In this document: positions 25,277 through 33,335 of the stretch, piece by piece | Position numbering within the stretch: position 1 is the stretch's first letter | Layout of the letters: every line of letters begins with the position of its first letter | Origin: Leucobacter celer subsp. astrifaciens | GTDB lineage: Bacteria > Actinomycetota > Actinomycetes > Actinomycetales > Microbacteriaceae | DNA length: 64,000 nt | Reading direction: 5' to 3' | NCBI RefSeq assembly: GCF_001273835.1 | Contig: NZ_JHEI01000146.1 | Span: forward strand, 17,365-81,364 | Made by a program: the position numbers and the translations under genes | Notes under the pieces: generated by a model | Database searches by the model: none | Told to the model about the DNA's origin: nothing | Seen by the model: only the letters and a program-made list of their open reading frames with translations

Positions 25277-25335
25277 CCGAGATCCCGATTCTTGTCGCAT
25301 CCCTGGCACGAATGCGACAAGAATCGGGATCTCGG
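25277..25335. terminator. Perfect 24-bp hairpin with adjacent GAGATCCC tandem repeat
   Basis: Positions 25277-25300 are exactly complementary to 25312-25335 around an 11-nt loop. The 8-bp unit CGAGATCC is tandemly repeated just before and into the left arm (from 25262). It lies 20 bp beyond the APC permease stop and probably terminates that operon. Confidence 0.85.
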
Positions 25336-25355
25336 GGCCGTGCGAGCCCGGATCG

Positions 25356-26711
25356 CTACTCGGCCTCGGCCTCGGCGATCGCGAGCTCCGGCGGCTGGCG
25401 GCGGAAGCCGCGGGTCGCGATCGCGAGGATCACCACTCCGATACCCAGCCAGATCGAGCCGAGCGTGATCGCGTGCACGTCGAGCTGGCTCAGCAGATAG
25501 GCGATGACGAGCATGCCGATCACCGGGAAGACGACGTACAGCAGCACGTTGTGCGACCGGCCCTCGCGGCGCTCGCGCGCCCAGTAGACGACGACCGAGA
25601 GGTTCACCATGATGAACGCGAGGAACGCCCCGAAGTTGATGAACGAGGTCGAGGTGGTCACGTCCATGAAGATCGCGATGAGCCCGACCGCGGCGATCGC
25701 GAGGATGCTCAGCACGGGCGTGCGGAAGCGCGGGTTCAGCCGCCCGAAGAACGCCCGCGGCAGCACGCCGTCGCGTCCCATCGCGTAGAGCAGACGGCTC
25801 CCCGCGGCCTGGGCCGCGATGCCCGAGGTGAACTGCGCGATGACCAGCGCGGCGAGGAACACGGCTCCGAAGAACGCTCCGCCGATCCGGTGCGCGATCT
25901 CGAAGGCGGCAGCATCGGAGTTCTCGAACACCCCGCCCGGGTGCACCAGCTGCACGGCGTAGGAGACCACCACGAAGATGCCGCCGCCGATGAGCGCCAC
26001 GAGCATGATCGCCTTCGGCACGGTGCGCCGGGGCTCGATCGTCTCCTCGGTGAGCGTGGTCACCGCGTCGAAGCCGAGGAAGGAGTAGGCCGCGATGGCG
26101 GCACCGCCCGCGATGGCGGTGAGTCCGGAGTCGATGCCGGTGAACGGCGCTGCGCTCACGAGCCCGCCCGCGCCATCGGTGCGCACGACATCGGCGAGGG
26201 CGAGTACGACGAAGAACACGATCACGAGGATCTGGAAGCTCATGAGCACGAGGTTCACCCGGTCGGCGACCTTGATCCCGATCACATTCAGCACCGTGGT
26301 GATCACGATGAAGCCGAGGATCCAGACCGGCATCGGCACGGCCGGGAACTGCGCCTGCAGGTACGAGCCGCCGATCAGCCAGATCACCATCGGCAGGAAC
26401 AGGTAGTCGAGCATCGTCGCCCAGCCGACGAGGAAGCCGACGCGGCCGTCGATCGTGCGACGCACATAGGTGTAGGCCGATCCCGCCACCGGGAAGGCCG
26501 CGGCCATGCGACCGTAGCTGTTCGCGGTGAAGAGCATCGCGATGAGCGCGAAGAGGTAGGCGCTGGCGCTGGCACCCCCGGTCTCCGAGGCGATCACCCC
26601 GAAGATGCCGAGCACGATGAGCGGGGTGAGATAGGCCAGCCCGAAGATGACGAGCGAGGGCAGCCGCAGGGTGCGGCTGAGCGTCGGCGGGGCTGCGGTG
26701 GTGGTTGACAT
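25356..26711 (-). CDS. APC family amino acid/amine permease
   Basis: A 451-residue transporter with about 12 membrane segments in the amino acid-polyamine-organocation pattern: the first helix contains the GIFGVIASETGG unwound motif, followed by FPVAGSAYTYVRR, and a later SFLGFDAVTTLTEET segment characteristic of the family. It sits in the cytoplasmic membrane and would import an amino acid or amine. ATG 26711 was chosen because GGAGTACCG precedes it and upstream in-frame residues are low-complexity. It is the second gene of an operon with a nitrilase-family amidase 65 bp upstream, suggesting that the amidase acts on the imported compound or makes a product that shares the system. Confidence 0.88.
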   Translation of the reverse strand: MSTTTAAPPTLSRTLRLPSLVIFGLAYLTPLIVLGIFGVIASETGGASASAYLFALIAMLFTANSYGRMAAAFPVAGSAYTYVRRTIDGRVGFLVGWATMLDYLFLPMVIWLIGGSYLQAQFPAVPMPVWILGFIVITTVLNVIGIKVADRVNLVLMSFQILVIVFFVVLALADVVRTDGAGGLVSAAPFTGIDSGLTAIAGGAAIAAYSFLGFDAVTTLTEETIEPRRTVPKAIMLVALIGGGIFVVVSYAVQLVHPGGVFENSDAAAFEIAHRIGGAFFGAVFLAALVIAQFTSGIAAQAAGSRLLYAMGRDGVLPRAFFGRLNPRFRTPVLSILAIAAVGLIAIFMDVTTSTSFINFGAFLAFIMVNLSVVVYWARERREGRSHNVLLYVVFPVIGMLVIAYLLSQLDVHAITLGSIWLGIGVVILAIATRGFRRQPPELAIAEAEAE

Positions 26712-26776
26712 CGGTACTCCGTTGTTCCAATCGGGGGTGGGATCCGGCGCGGGATCGCGCCGGCTGGGTGGGGTCT

Positions 26777-27670
26777 TCAGCTGGTCGGCGGGGAGCCGGG
26801 CGCCCATCGTGCGGGATCGATCCGACCGCCGTACATGGGCAGCGGGATGGGCTCGTCATCGGGCGAGAACTGCTCCCAGAGCCGGTTGGTGCCGCTGGTG
26901 CCGGTGTGGCGCACCCGCGCGACCCGCTCGGGTTCGTAGTGCACGATCAGCGTGTCCTCGCCCAGGCCGGCCTCGCCGAGCACCCAGCCCTCGGGGTCGA
27001 CGGCGATGCTGCGACCGCGGCCGGCCGGCGCCGCGCAGTTCACGCTGAGCACGTAGAGCTGGTTGACGATCGCGTTGGCGCGGGCGAGCACCAGCTCCTG
27101 CTCGCGGTCCTGACTCGTGGTCTTGACCACGTTGACCACGAGGTCGGCGCCGAGCCACGCGAGCTGCCGCGTGTGCTCGGGGAACCAGGCGTCGTAGCAG
27201 TTGGAGAGCCCGACCGCTCCGTGGCCGTGCTCGCCGCCCCCGAGTTCGGCGACCACGAACTCGGTGCCCGGCCGGTGCGGCTCGAAGGGGCGCCACGGGA
27301 ACATCTTGCGGTAGCGGGCGCGAAGCACGCCCTGCGGATCGAAGAGCAGCTCGGTGTTGAAGTACCCGTCGTCGGAGCGCTCACCGATGCTGCCGGGCAC
27401 GAGCCAGACGCCGTGGGCCGCCGCGATCTCGCCGAGGGCCGCGACGAAGGGGTCGTCGAGCGGCACGGCAGCAGCTTCGAGTGCGGCCGCGCGCTCCGGC
27501 TCGGGGAGGTGTCCGGCGTCGTGCAGGTGCATCTCCGGGTAGACGAGCATCTCGATCTCGGGGTGCTCGCGGAGGGTTGCGGCCACGTCCTCCCGGAACG
27601 GCTCCAGGCTCGCTCCCGCGGGGAGCGGGGTGCGCTGCGCGAGCCCGATCGCCAGCTTGCCTCGGGTCAT
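26777..27670 (-). CDS. Carbon-nitrogen hydrolase (nitrilase superfamily amidase)
   Basis: A 297-residue enzyme with the full catalytic triad of the nitrilase superfamily: Glu46 in LVYPEMH, Lys122 in RYRKMFPW, and Cys158 in GLSNCYDAWFPE. It should hydrolyse an amide or carbamoyl group in the cytoplasm. The nucleophile context (SNCYD) differs slightly from the common ICYD form. The substrate is not evident; with a permease downstream and a FadR-type GntR repressor opposite, an inducible amide-utilisation role is likely. ATG 27670 follows a GAGGAGGC Shine-Dalgarno sequence. Confidence 0.9.
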   Translation of the reverse strand: MTRGKLAIGLAQRTPLPAGASLEPFREDVAATLREHPEIEMLVYPEMHLHDAGHLPEPERAAALEAAAVPLDDPFVAALGEIAAAHGVWLVPGSIGERSDDGYFNTELLFDPQGVLRARYRKMFPWRPFEPHRPGTEFVVAELGGGEHGHGAVGLSNCYDAWFPEHTRQLAWLGADLVVNVVKTTSQDREQELVLARANAIVNQLYVLSVNCAAPAGRGRSIAVDPEGWVLGEAGLGEDTLIVHYEPERVARVRHTGTSGTNRLWEQFSPDDEPIPLPMYGGRIDPARWAPGSPPTS

Positions 27671-27691
27671 CGGGGCCTCCTCACCTCAAAG

Positions 27692-27721
27692 TGATCAGAA
27701 TGAACATGATCAGTTTGATCA
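27692..27721. promoter_or_regulatory. Candidate GntR operator: three TGATCA sites
   Basis: TGATCA occurs at 27692-27697, 27707-27712 and 27716-27721. The last two form TGATCA-GTT-TGATCA. The cluster lies in the 82-bp gap between the amidase operon and the divergent gntR gene, an AT-rich island in GC-rich DNA. Confidence 0.6.
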
Positions 27722-27752
27722 GTATAGGCACATGAATCGCTAGACTCAAGCC

Positions 27753-28499
27753 ATGGCCGCCAGACGCACGACCTCAGCCGCCGACGTGGAGCTCGCGCTC
27801 TTCGCGGCCCCCGGCGCCGCGGCCATGACGCGCCTGTCCGCCGTCGAGACGGTGCGCGCGCGGATCCTGCTCTCCATCGAGCACGCCCTCCTCACCCCGG
27901 GCAGCCGGCTCCCCCGCACCGAACTCATCGCCGCGGGGCTCGAGGTCAGCACCATCACCGCGCGACGCGCGCTCGAGAGCCTCGTGGCCGACGGCGTGCT
28001 GGTGCGGCGCCCCGGCCGCGGCGGTGGCACCTTCGTCGCGGAGGCGCCACCGCAGCTGCAGGACTCCTCGGTCTCGGCCTACCGCGCCGACAGCCAGGCG
28101 ATCCATCGCCTCATCGACCAGCGCAGCCTCATGGAGAGCGCCCTCGTGCACGAGGCGGCCCTGCGCGCGACGCCGGAGCAGTGCGACGAACTCGACGCCC
28201 TCATCCTGCAGTCGCAGCGGGCCGCCGACTGGATGGAGCACCACGTGCCCGACTCCCGCTTCCACCACCTCGTCGCCGAGATGAGCGAGCTGCCCGAGGT
28301 GCCCACCTACCTCTCCGCCTACGAGGCGCTGATCAGATACTTCGTGCCGTATCCGCAGGAGCAGCTCGAGGCCGGGCGCGACGAGCACCGTGCGCTGGTC
28401 GCGGCCTTCCGGGCGCACGATCCCGTCGCGGCCGTCGCCGTGACCCGCGCCCACGTCGACGCGCTCAGGCGCGAGATGTTCCTCGCGCTCGAGCGGTAG
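27753..28499 (+). CDS. GntR family regulator, FadR (FCD) subfamily
   Basis: A 248-residue regulator. The N-terminal winged helix includes LSIEHALLTPGSRLPRTEL and GLEVSTITARRALESLVADG, then the RRPGRGGGTFV wing. The C-terminal helical FCD domain retains histidines in MEHHVPDSRFHHLVAEM and DEHRALVAAF that may bind a metal or acid ligand. It is divergent from the amidase-permease operon and probably represses it. A TAGACT -10 box (27741-27746) lies 6 nt before the ATG, indicating a leaderless mRNA, and the TGATCA operator candidates overlap its upstream promoter region, so autoregulation is likely. Confidence 0.88.
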   Translation: MAARRTTSAADVELALFAAPGAAAMTRLSAVETVRARILLSIEHALLTPGSRLPRTELIAAGLEVSTITARRALESLVADGVLVRRPGRGGGTFVAEAPPQLQDSSVSAYRADSQAIHRLIDQRSLMESALVHEAALRATPEQCDELDALILQSQRAADWMEHHVPDSRFHHLVAEMSELPEVPTYLSAYEALIRYFVPYPQEQLEAGRDEHRALVAAFRAHDPVAAVAVTRAHVDALRREMFLALER

Positions 28500-28575
28500 G
28501 CGGAACGGCCGGGCCGCCGCTCAGGCCGCCCAGGCCATCCGGGCCACCCAAGCCGCTCAGACCGCCCGGGCCGCC

Positions 28576-30666
28576 TCAGCCGGCACGGCGGCGGAGCACG
28601 AGCACGCCCGCCGCTGCCGCGATCAGCGCCACCGCGAAGCCCAGCACGCCCAGCGGGTCGGCGCCGGTGCGCACGAGCGGGGCCTCACGCGGGTCGCTCG
28701 CGCCGTCGGCACCGCCATGCGCGCCGCCGTTCGCGCTCCCCTGCGGGCCGCCGCTCGGCGGTTCCGAGCCCGCCGACAGGCTGAGTTCGAAGGTGCGCTC
28801 GACGCTCTGCCCGACGCGATCCTCCACGCGCACCGCGAGCTCGTACTCGCCGCCCGCGAACAGCCCCGCCGTATCGACGGTGACGACCCCCGAGTCGCTC
28901 ACGGTGACCGGGACTCCTCCAGGCGCGGCGGCCGGCAGTCCCGACGAGGTGCGATTCGCCTCCACGACCGCGATCAGCTCGGGCTGCTTCGTCACCGCGT
29001 AGGCGCCCGTCTCGGGAAGGTTCTCCGGCGCGAACACCGCCGCCGAGAACTCGACCACGTCACCGACCTCCGCCCGCTTCCGCGACTCGCCCTCGCCGAC
29101 CTCCGCGAACCCGGGCTTCGCGAGCACCCGGAACGTCGCAGTGCCGGTGTCGGTGCGGCCCTCGACGTCCTCGATCGTGTAGGCGAGCTCGATCTCGTGC
29201 GAGGTCTCCCCCTCGGCCCAGACGTGGTTCGGCGCCACCTCGACCGCGCCCGTTGCGAGGTCGGCGTTCACCGTCGCGTCCCCCGAGACGAGCGCGACAT
29301 CGGAGAGGCGCTTCCCGTCGCCGCCCGCGCCGTCGAGCAGATTCAGCTCGAACGGCGCGTCTGCGCGTTCCCCGTCAACACCGGGGGCGTGCGCCCCGAC
29401 GTAGGCGACGAATTCGACGTCGATCGCGCGGGACTGGCCGACCTTGTCGGTGACCTCGACCCGCACGGTCTCGGAGTCACCGGGCTCAGCTTCGGCCGGC
29501 GCCTCGTAGGTGACAACCCCCTGGTCGTCCACCGTCGCCGTGCCAGTGATCGGCGACTGGTCGATGCGGTAGCCGTCAGTCGCAGGGATCACCGGATGGT
29601 TCATCGCCCAAACCGTCGTGCTCGCGCTGCCTCCGATCGGGACCGAGACCAGCGCGTCGTCGACCGAGAGCAACGGCGGCCGCAGCACGCGCACGTTGAT
29701 CTGCGCGTTCGCCGTACCGTTGTCGTCGGTGACGGTGTACGGCGCGGCGAACGAGTACCCGTTCTGCTCACTCTCCCAGATGCGCGGCGATGGGGTGAAC
29801 GTCACGCCCGTCTCGTCGAAGTCGACCGCAGCATTGTTCACGTTGGCGATGACGTTCGTCACACGCGCGTTCTCACCGCGGGCGTGATCCGGCAGGATCT
29901 CCACCCGTGTGCCGGCCGGATCAGTCTCGAAGGGGATGTCGACGCCGAACGTATCGGCCTCGGCCGTGCCCTTGATCGTCACGGTGAACGGCTCGAACGT
30001 CTCGCCCACCTGGCCGTAGATATCGGTCGCGGTAACCTTGAAGGTCGTTGTGCTGTTGGGGATCGCATCCACCGGCGCCGTGTAGCTGACCACTCCCGCG
30101 CTCGTGACACCGGCGGCGCCCCACGCAGGCCCCGACACCCCCACCGCGTAGCCGCCGTCGGTCGCGACGCCCGAGATGAAGCCTGCTCCCATCGCGGTGA
30201 CCGTCGACTGCACGGTTTCTCCCGGAGCCACCACAAGCGGGCTCGGGCCGGTGCGGAACACCCACGGCTTCTGCACGACGGTGAGGTGGATCAGCCCATC
30301 CGCGGTCTCGCCGTCGCGCGACACGGTGTAGGGGAGATCGACGGTGAAACTGTACGAGGGGTACGTCGCGGACGCCGTCGACGAGAACGCGATCGAAGTC
30401 GGGGACGTGAGCTGCGCCTGGACGCCGCCTGACGCGGAGACCGCGGTGATCTCGCTGCCCGCCTCCAAGGACTCGCCGAAGTCGACCAGTTCCCCGCTCG
30501 CAGGCACGGTGATGATCATGGTCGGCGCGGCGGGCGGCGCCGCCAGCGCGGGTGCCGCGATCCCGAACAGCGCGCCGAAGGCGAGCAGCAGTGCGAGCGC
30601 ACCGGAAGCAGCGCGTCGAGTGGTCGATGAGCCGCGGCGTGCGCGCTCGAGGTAACGGTGCAGCAT
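28576..30666 (-). CDS. Secreted cell-surface protein with tandem beta-domain repeats and LVRTG tail
   Basis: A 696-residue exported protein. The signal peptide covers residues ~1-43 (basic start, long Ala/Leu core, cleavage near PALAAPP). The body has at least three ~150-residue modules ending in related segments (VVSYTAPVDAIPNSTTTFKV; VVTYEAPAEAEPGDSETVRV; VVTVDTAGLFAGGEYELAV), each followed by a D-x-x-GQ turn, suggesting Ig- or cadherin-like beta domains. The C-terminus is a sorting-signal-like tail: LVRTG, a 20-residue hydrophobic helix and RRRAG. The pentapeptide deviates from LPXTG. Function is unknown; adhesion or envelope display is an inference. ATG 30666 follows GGAGGG. It stands alone, with no linked sortase. 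Confidence 0.82.
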   Translation of the reverse strand: MLHRYLERARRGSSTTRRAASGALALLLAFGALFGIAAPALAAPPAAPTMIITVPASGELVDFGESLEAGSEITAVSASGGVQAQLTSPTSIAFSSTASATYPSYSFTVDLPYTVSRDGETADGLIHLTVVQKPWVFRTGPSPLVVAPGETVQSTVTAMGAGFISGVATDGGYAVGVSGPAWGAAGVTSAGVVSYTAPVDAIPNSTTTFKVTATDIYGQVGETFEPFTVTIKGTAEADTFGVDIPFETDPAGTRVEILPDHARGENARVTNVIANVNNAAVDFDETGVTFTPSPRIWESEQNGYSFAAPYTVTDDNGTANAQINVRVLRPPLLSVDDALVSVPIGGSASTTVWAMNHPVIPATDGYRIDQSPITGTATVDDQGVVTYEAPAEAEPGDSETVRVEVTDKVGQSRAIDVEFVAYVGAHAPGVDGERADAPFELNLLDGAGGDGKRLSDVALVSGDATVNADLATGAVEVAPNHVWAEGETSHEIELAYTIEDVEGRTDTGTATFRVLAKPGFAEVGEGESRKRAEVGDVVEFSAAVFAPENLPETGAYAVTKQPELIAVVEANRTSSGLPAAAPGGVPVTVSDSGVVTVDTAGLFAGGEYELAVRVEDRVGQSVERTFELSLSAGSEPPSGGPQGSANGGAHGGADGASDPREAPLVRTGADPLGVLGFAVALIAAAAGVLVLRRRAG

Positions 30667-30787
30667 GGAAGACAGCCCTCCAGGACTGGACCTGCCGCGC
30701 TCACTCCCCTGCGAACTTGAACGGCGTCCAAGCATGAGCTTAATGCAGGGGGCCCGGTCCGCCAACCACGGAAGGCCCTCCGGCTCA

Positions 30788-32164
30788 CTACTCCCCGCGG
30801 GAGATGCGCGTCATCTCGTCGCGCGGCACCACCTTGACGCGTGTGCGGCCGGCTTCCTCGCCGAGCGACAGCTCGTGCTCGTCGAGCCGCTGCCACCCCT
30901 CGATGGTGGTATACGGCACCTCGCGCTCGTGCAGCAGCTCGGGGATCGCCTCGGCCGCGGGAGTCTCCGGGCGCCACCAGCTCTCGCGATCCTCGAGCAG
31001 GCACTCGAGGGTCTCCATGGCGTCCGACTTGGTGTGGCCGATGAGGCCCACGGGGCCGCGCTTGATCCAACCCGTCGCGTACACACCCGGGATCTGAGCG
31101 CCCTCGAGATCGTGCACCCGGCCCTGCACGTTCGGGATCACGCCCCTCGCGTCGTCGAACGGGACCTCGTCGAGGGGCGATCCGAAGTAGCCGACGGCGC
31201 GGTAGATCGACTGCATGGGGATCACCTCGAACTCGCCCGTGTCGATGACTCCGCCGCGGCCGTCGGGCGCCGTGCGCTCGATCTTGAGGCCGGCCACGCG
31301 GCCGTCCTCGACCACGACCTCGACCGGCTTCGACCAGAAGTGCATGCGGAGGCGCCGCGACGACGGCGCGACCTCGCCCGACTCGCGTTCCCGCTGTTCG
31401 GCGCGCCACTTGTCCATGATGCGGGTCATGACGACGACCTGCTTGTTCTTGGCGAGCACCTCGTCGGCGTAGGCGTCCTCGATGTCGAAGTCGCGCTCGT
31501 CGATCACCATGTCGACGTCGCGCACCTCCCCCAGCTCGCGCAGCTCGAGCGGGGTGAACTTCACGTACTTCGGTCCGCGGCGGCCGAAGAGGTGCAGCTC
31601 CTCGATGGGATTCGCCTTGAGTCCCTCGTAGACGTTCTGGGGGATCTCGGTGGGCAGCAGGTCATCGGCGTGCTTGATGAGCATGCGCGAGATGTCGAGG
31701 GCCACATTGCCGTTGCCGACCACCCCCACTTCGCGGGCCTCGAGCGGCCAGGTGCGGGGCACGTCGGGGTGACCGTCGAACCAGCTCACGAAATCGGCGG
31801 CGCCGTAGGACCCCTCGGCGTCGATCCCGGAGATGTTTAGCGACGCATCGCGGATCGCCCCCGTGGCGAAGATCACCGCGTGGTAGTGCCGTTTGAGGTC
31901 GGCGAGGGTGATGTCCTGGCCGTAGCGCACGTTGCCGAAGTAGCGGATGGCACCGCTGTCGAGCACCTCGCGCAGCGCCGTGATGATGCCCTTGATGCGC
32001 GGATGATCGGGCGATACCCCGTAGCGCACCAGGCCGTAGGGCGCGGGCAGCTGTTCGAAGAGGTCGATCTCCACCTCGAAGTCGCGCTCCGCCTTCAGCA
32101 GCAGATCCGCCGCGTAGATCCCGGCGGGTCCCGCTCCGACGATCGCCAATCGCATCCTGCTCAT
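30788..32164 (-). CDS. Ferredoxin/adrenodoxin-type NADP+ reductase (FprA-like)
   Basis: A 458-residue flavoprotein. The FAD motif GAGPAGIYAA starts at residue 10, and the PYGLVRYGVSPDHP segment is diagnostic for the adrenodoxin reductase/FprA group. The NADP-binding Rossmann motif is VGVVGNGNVALDISR, and the C-terminal YATGWIKRGPVGLIGHTKSD contacts flavin and NADP. It would pass electrons between NADPH and ferredoxin for P450s or reductive enzymes. ATG 32164 follows AAAGGTG; upstream codons run through a family A repeat and are not used. It begins the quinone-related block but is separated from the polyprenyl synthase gene by a repeat, so is probably transcribed with it only by read-through. 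Confidence 0.9.
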   Translation of the reverse strand: MSRMRLAIVGAGPAGIYAADLLLKAERDFEVEIDLFEQLPAPYGLVRYGVSPDHPRIKGIITALREVLDSGAIRYFGNVRYGQDITLADLKRHYHAVIFATGAIRDASLNISGIDAEGSYGAADFVSWFDGHPDVPRTWPLEAREVGVVGNGNVALDISRMLIKHADDLLPTEIPQNVYEGLKANPIEELHLFGRRGPKYVKFTPLELRELGEVRDVDMVIDERDFDIEDAYADEVLAKNKQVVVMTRIMDKWRAEQRERESGEVAPSSRRLRMHFWSKPVEVVVEDGRVAGLKIERTAPDGRGGVIDTGEFEVIPMQSIYRAVGYFGSPLDEVPFDDARGVIPNVQGRVHDLEGAQIPGVYATGWIKRGPVGLIGHTKSDAMETLECLLEDRESWWRPETPAAEAIPELLHEREVPYTTIEGWQRLDEHELSLGEEAGRTRVKVVPRDEMTRISRGE

Positions 32165-32189
32165 ATGGTGTTCACCTTTCCCTCGATCG

Positions 32190-32275
32190 CCGGCCCGGCG
32201 AGCGGAGCGAGTCGAAACCGATCCGGGATCTCCACCCGGGATTTCGACTCCGCTGTGCTGCGCCCCCACCGGCGG
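32190..32275. repeat. Intergenic palindromic repeat, family A copy 3
   Basis: Left arm GCGAGCGGAGCGAGTCGAAA, right arm beginning TTCGACTCCGC and ending CACCGGCGG, with an inner 8-bp palindrome ATCCGGGATC...CCCGGGAT. It fills the gap between the polyprenyl synthase stop and the FprA-like start. Confidence 0.8.
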
Positions 32276-32279
32276 AAGA

Positions 32280-33335
32280 CTATCCCTCGCGGTTCACGAT
32301 CGAATCGGCCATGCGTTCGAGCGCGCGTTTCACCGGAGACTTGGGCAGCACCTCGAGCGCCTGCTTCGCCTCCTCGGCCCAGCGCTTCGCCGTCGCCTCG
32401 GTCTCCCGTGTCACCTCGTGCGCGCGCAGCGCCTCGACCTCGGGGTCGAGCAGCGCGGGATCCGCGCCCTCGGCGATCGCCGCTGCACCGGCGTCGATGC
32501 GCCCCAGCAGCTCCGCGTCGGCGGGGTTCTCGCCGGCCCGCTGCTGCAGCAGCAGGTAGGGGAGCGTGGCCACGCCCGCCCGCAGGTCCGTGCCGGCGCG
32601 CTTGCCCGTCTGCTCCTTCTTCGGCGAGAGGTCGATCACGTCGTCGATCAGCTGGAACGCGACACCGATGCGCTCGCCGTACTCCATCACGGGGTCGGCG
32701 TACTCCGCCGGACCGTGACCGAACATCACTCCCATGCGGGCCGCGGTGGCGATCAGCGCACCGGTCTTGTCGGCGAGCACCTGGATGTAGTGGGCGATCG
32801 GCTCGTCGCCCTCCTGCGGACCGACGGTCTCGTGCAGCTGCCCCAGGCAGAGGCGCTCGAAGGTGCGCGCCTGCAGCAGGATCGCCTCCTCGCCCATGCC
32901 CGACACGAGCGACGACGCCCGGGCGAAGAGCAGATCCCCCGCGAGGATCGCGACCGAGTTCGACCACACGGTCTGCGCCGCCGGCACTCCGCGGCGCAGC
33001 TTCGCGTCGTCCATCACGTCGTCGTGGTACAGCGAGGCGAGGTGAGTCAGCTCGACCGCCTGCGCTGCGCGGCGCACCAGTTCGTCGGGGCCGTCGCCCA
33101 GTTCGCTCGTCAGCAGCGTCAGCATGGGCCGGATCCGCTTGCCGCCCGCGTCCATGAGGTATCGAGCCGGCGCGTCGGCGATGGGAGAGGCGAAGCGAAG
33201 ATGCTCCGCCAGCTCGGCCTCGATGAGCTCGAGCTGATCCTGCAGCGCCTTCGCGTGGCGGCGATCCTGCGCGCCTCTGAAGAGGCGCATCGGCAGCGCC
33301 TGCGTCGCCGTATCGTAAGCTTCGGGTCGGCTCAC
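32280..33335 (-). CDS. Polyprenyl diphosphate synthase (menaquinone side chain)
   Basis: A 351-residue trans-prenyltransferase. The first Asp-rich motif is DDVMD (residues 105-109) and the second is DDVID (231-235), with the GGKRIRP allylic-binding segment at ~64-70 and a KTG motif near 190. It would chain isopentenyl diphosphate onto an allylic starter in the membrane-associated cytosol. The start overlaps the menG stop (ATGA), so side-chain synthesis and menaquinone methylation are coupled, supporting a role in making the isoprenoid tail of menaquinone. Chain length cannot be stated from these motifs. Confidence 0.92.
   Translation of the reverse strand: MSRPEAYDTATQALPMRLFRGAQDRRHAKALQDQLELIEAELAEHLRFASPIADAPARYLMDAGGKRIRPMLTLLTSELGDGPDELVRRAAQAVELTHLASLYHDDVMDDAKLRRGVPAAQTVWSNSVAILAGDLLFARASSLVSGMGEEAILLQARTFERLCLGQLHETVGPQEGDEPIAHYIQVLADKTGALIATAARMGVMFGHGPAEYADPVMEYGERIGVAFQLIDDVIDLSPKKEQTGKRAGTDLRAGVATLPYLLLQQRAGENPADAELLGRIDAGAAAIAEGADPALLDPEVEALRAHEVTRETEATAKRWAEEAKQALEVLPKSPVKRALERMADSIVNREG

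Larger units (their letters stand above)
24967..25355. other. Intergenic region with two repeat elements
   Basis: This 389-bp gap has no gene. Its left part is the AT-richer fic promoter area, with an inverted pair ATTCCGA (25001-25007)/TCGGAAT (25023-25029) and a TAAACA box reading towards fic. It continues into a family B repeat (25126-25214) and a long perfect hairpin (25277-25335) that ends near the permease stop. Confidence 0.75.

Noticed and set aside
25126..25335. CRISPR-like array
   Set aside because: The elements are inverted repeats with different sequences, not regularly spaced direct repeats, and no cas genes are present.
25077..26708. 543-codon plus-strand frame opposite the APC permease
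   Set aside because: Shadow of the permease; composition is Asp/His/Arg-rich and it begins inside a repeat.
28717..30432. 571-codon plus-strand frame opposite the surface protein
   Set aside because: The minus strand has signal peptide, repeats and sorting tail; the plus frame has none and is Arg-rich.
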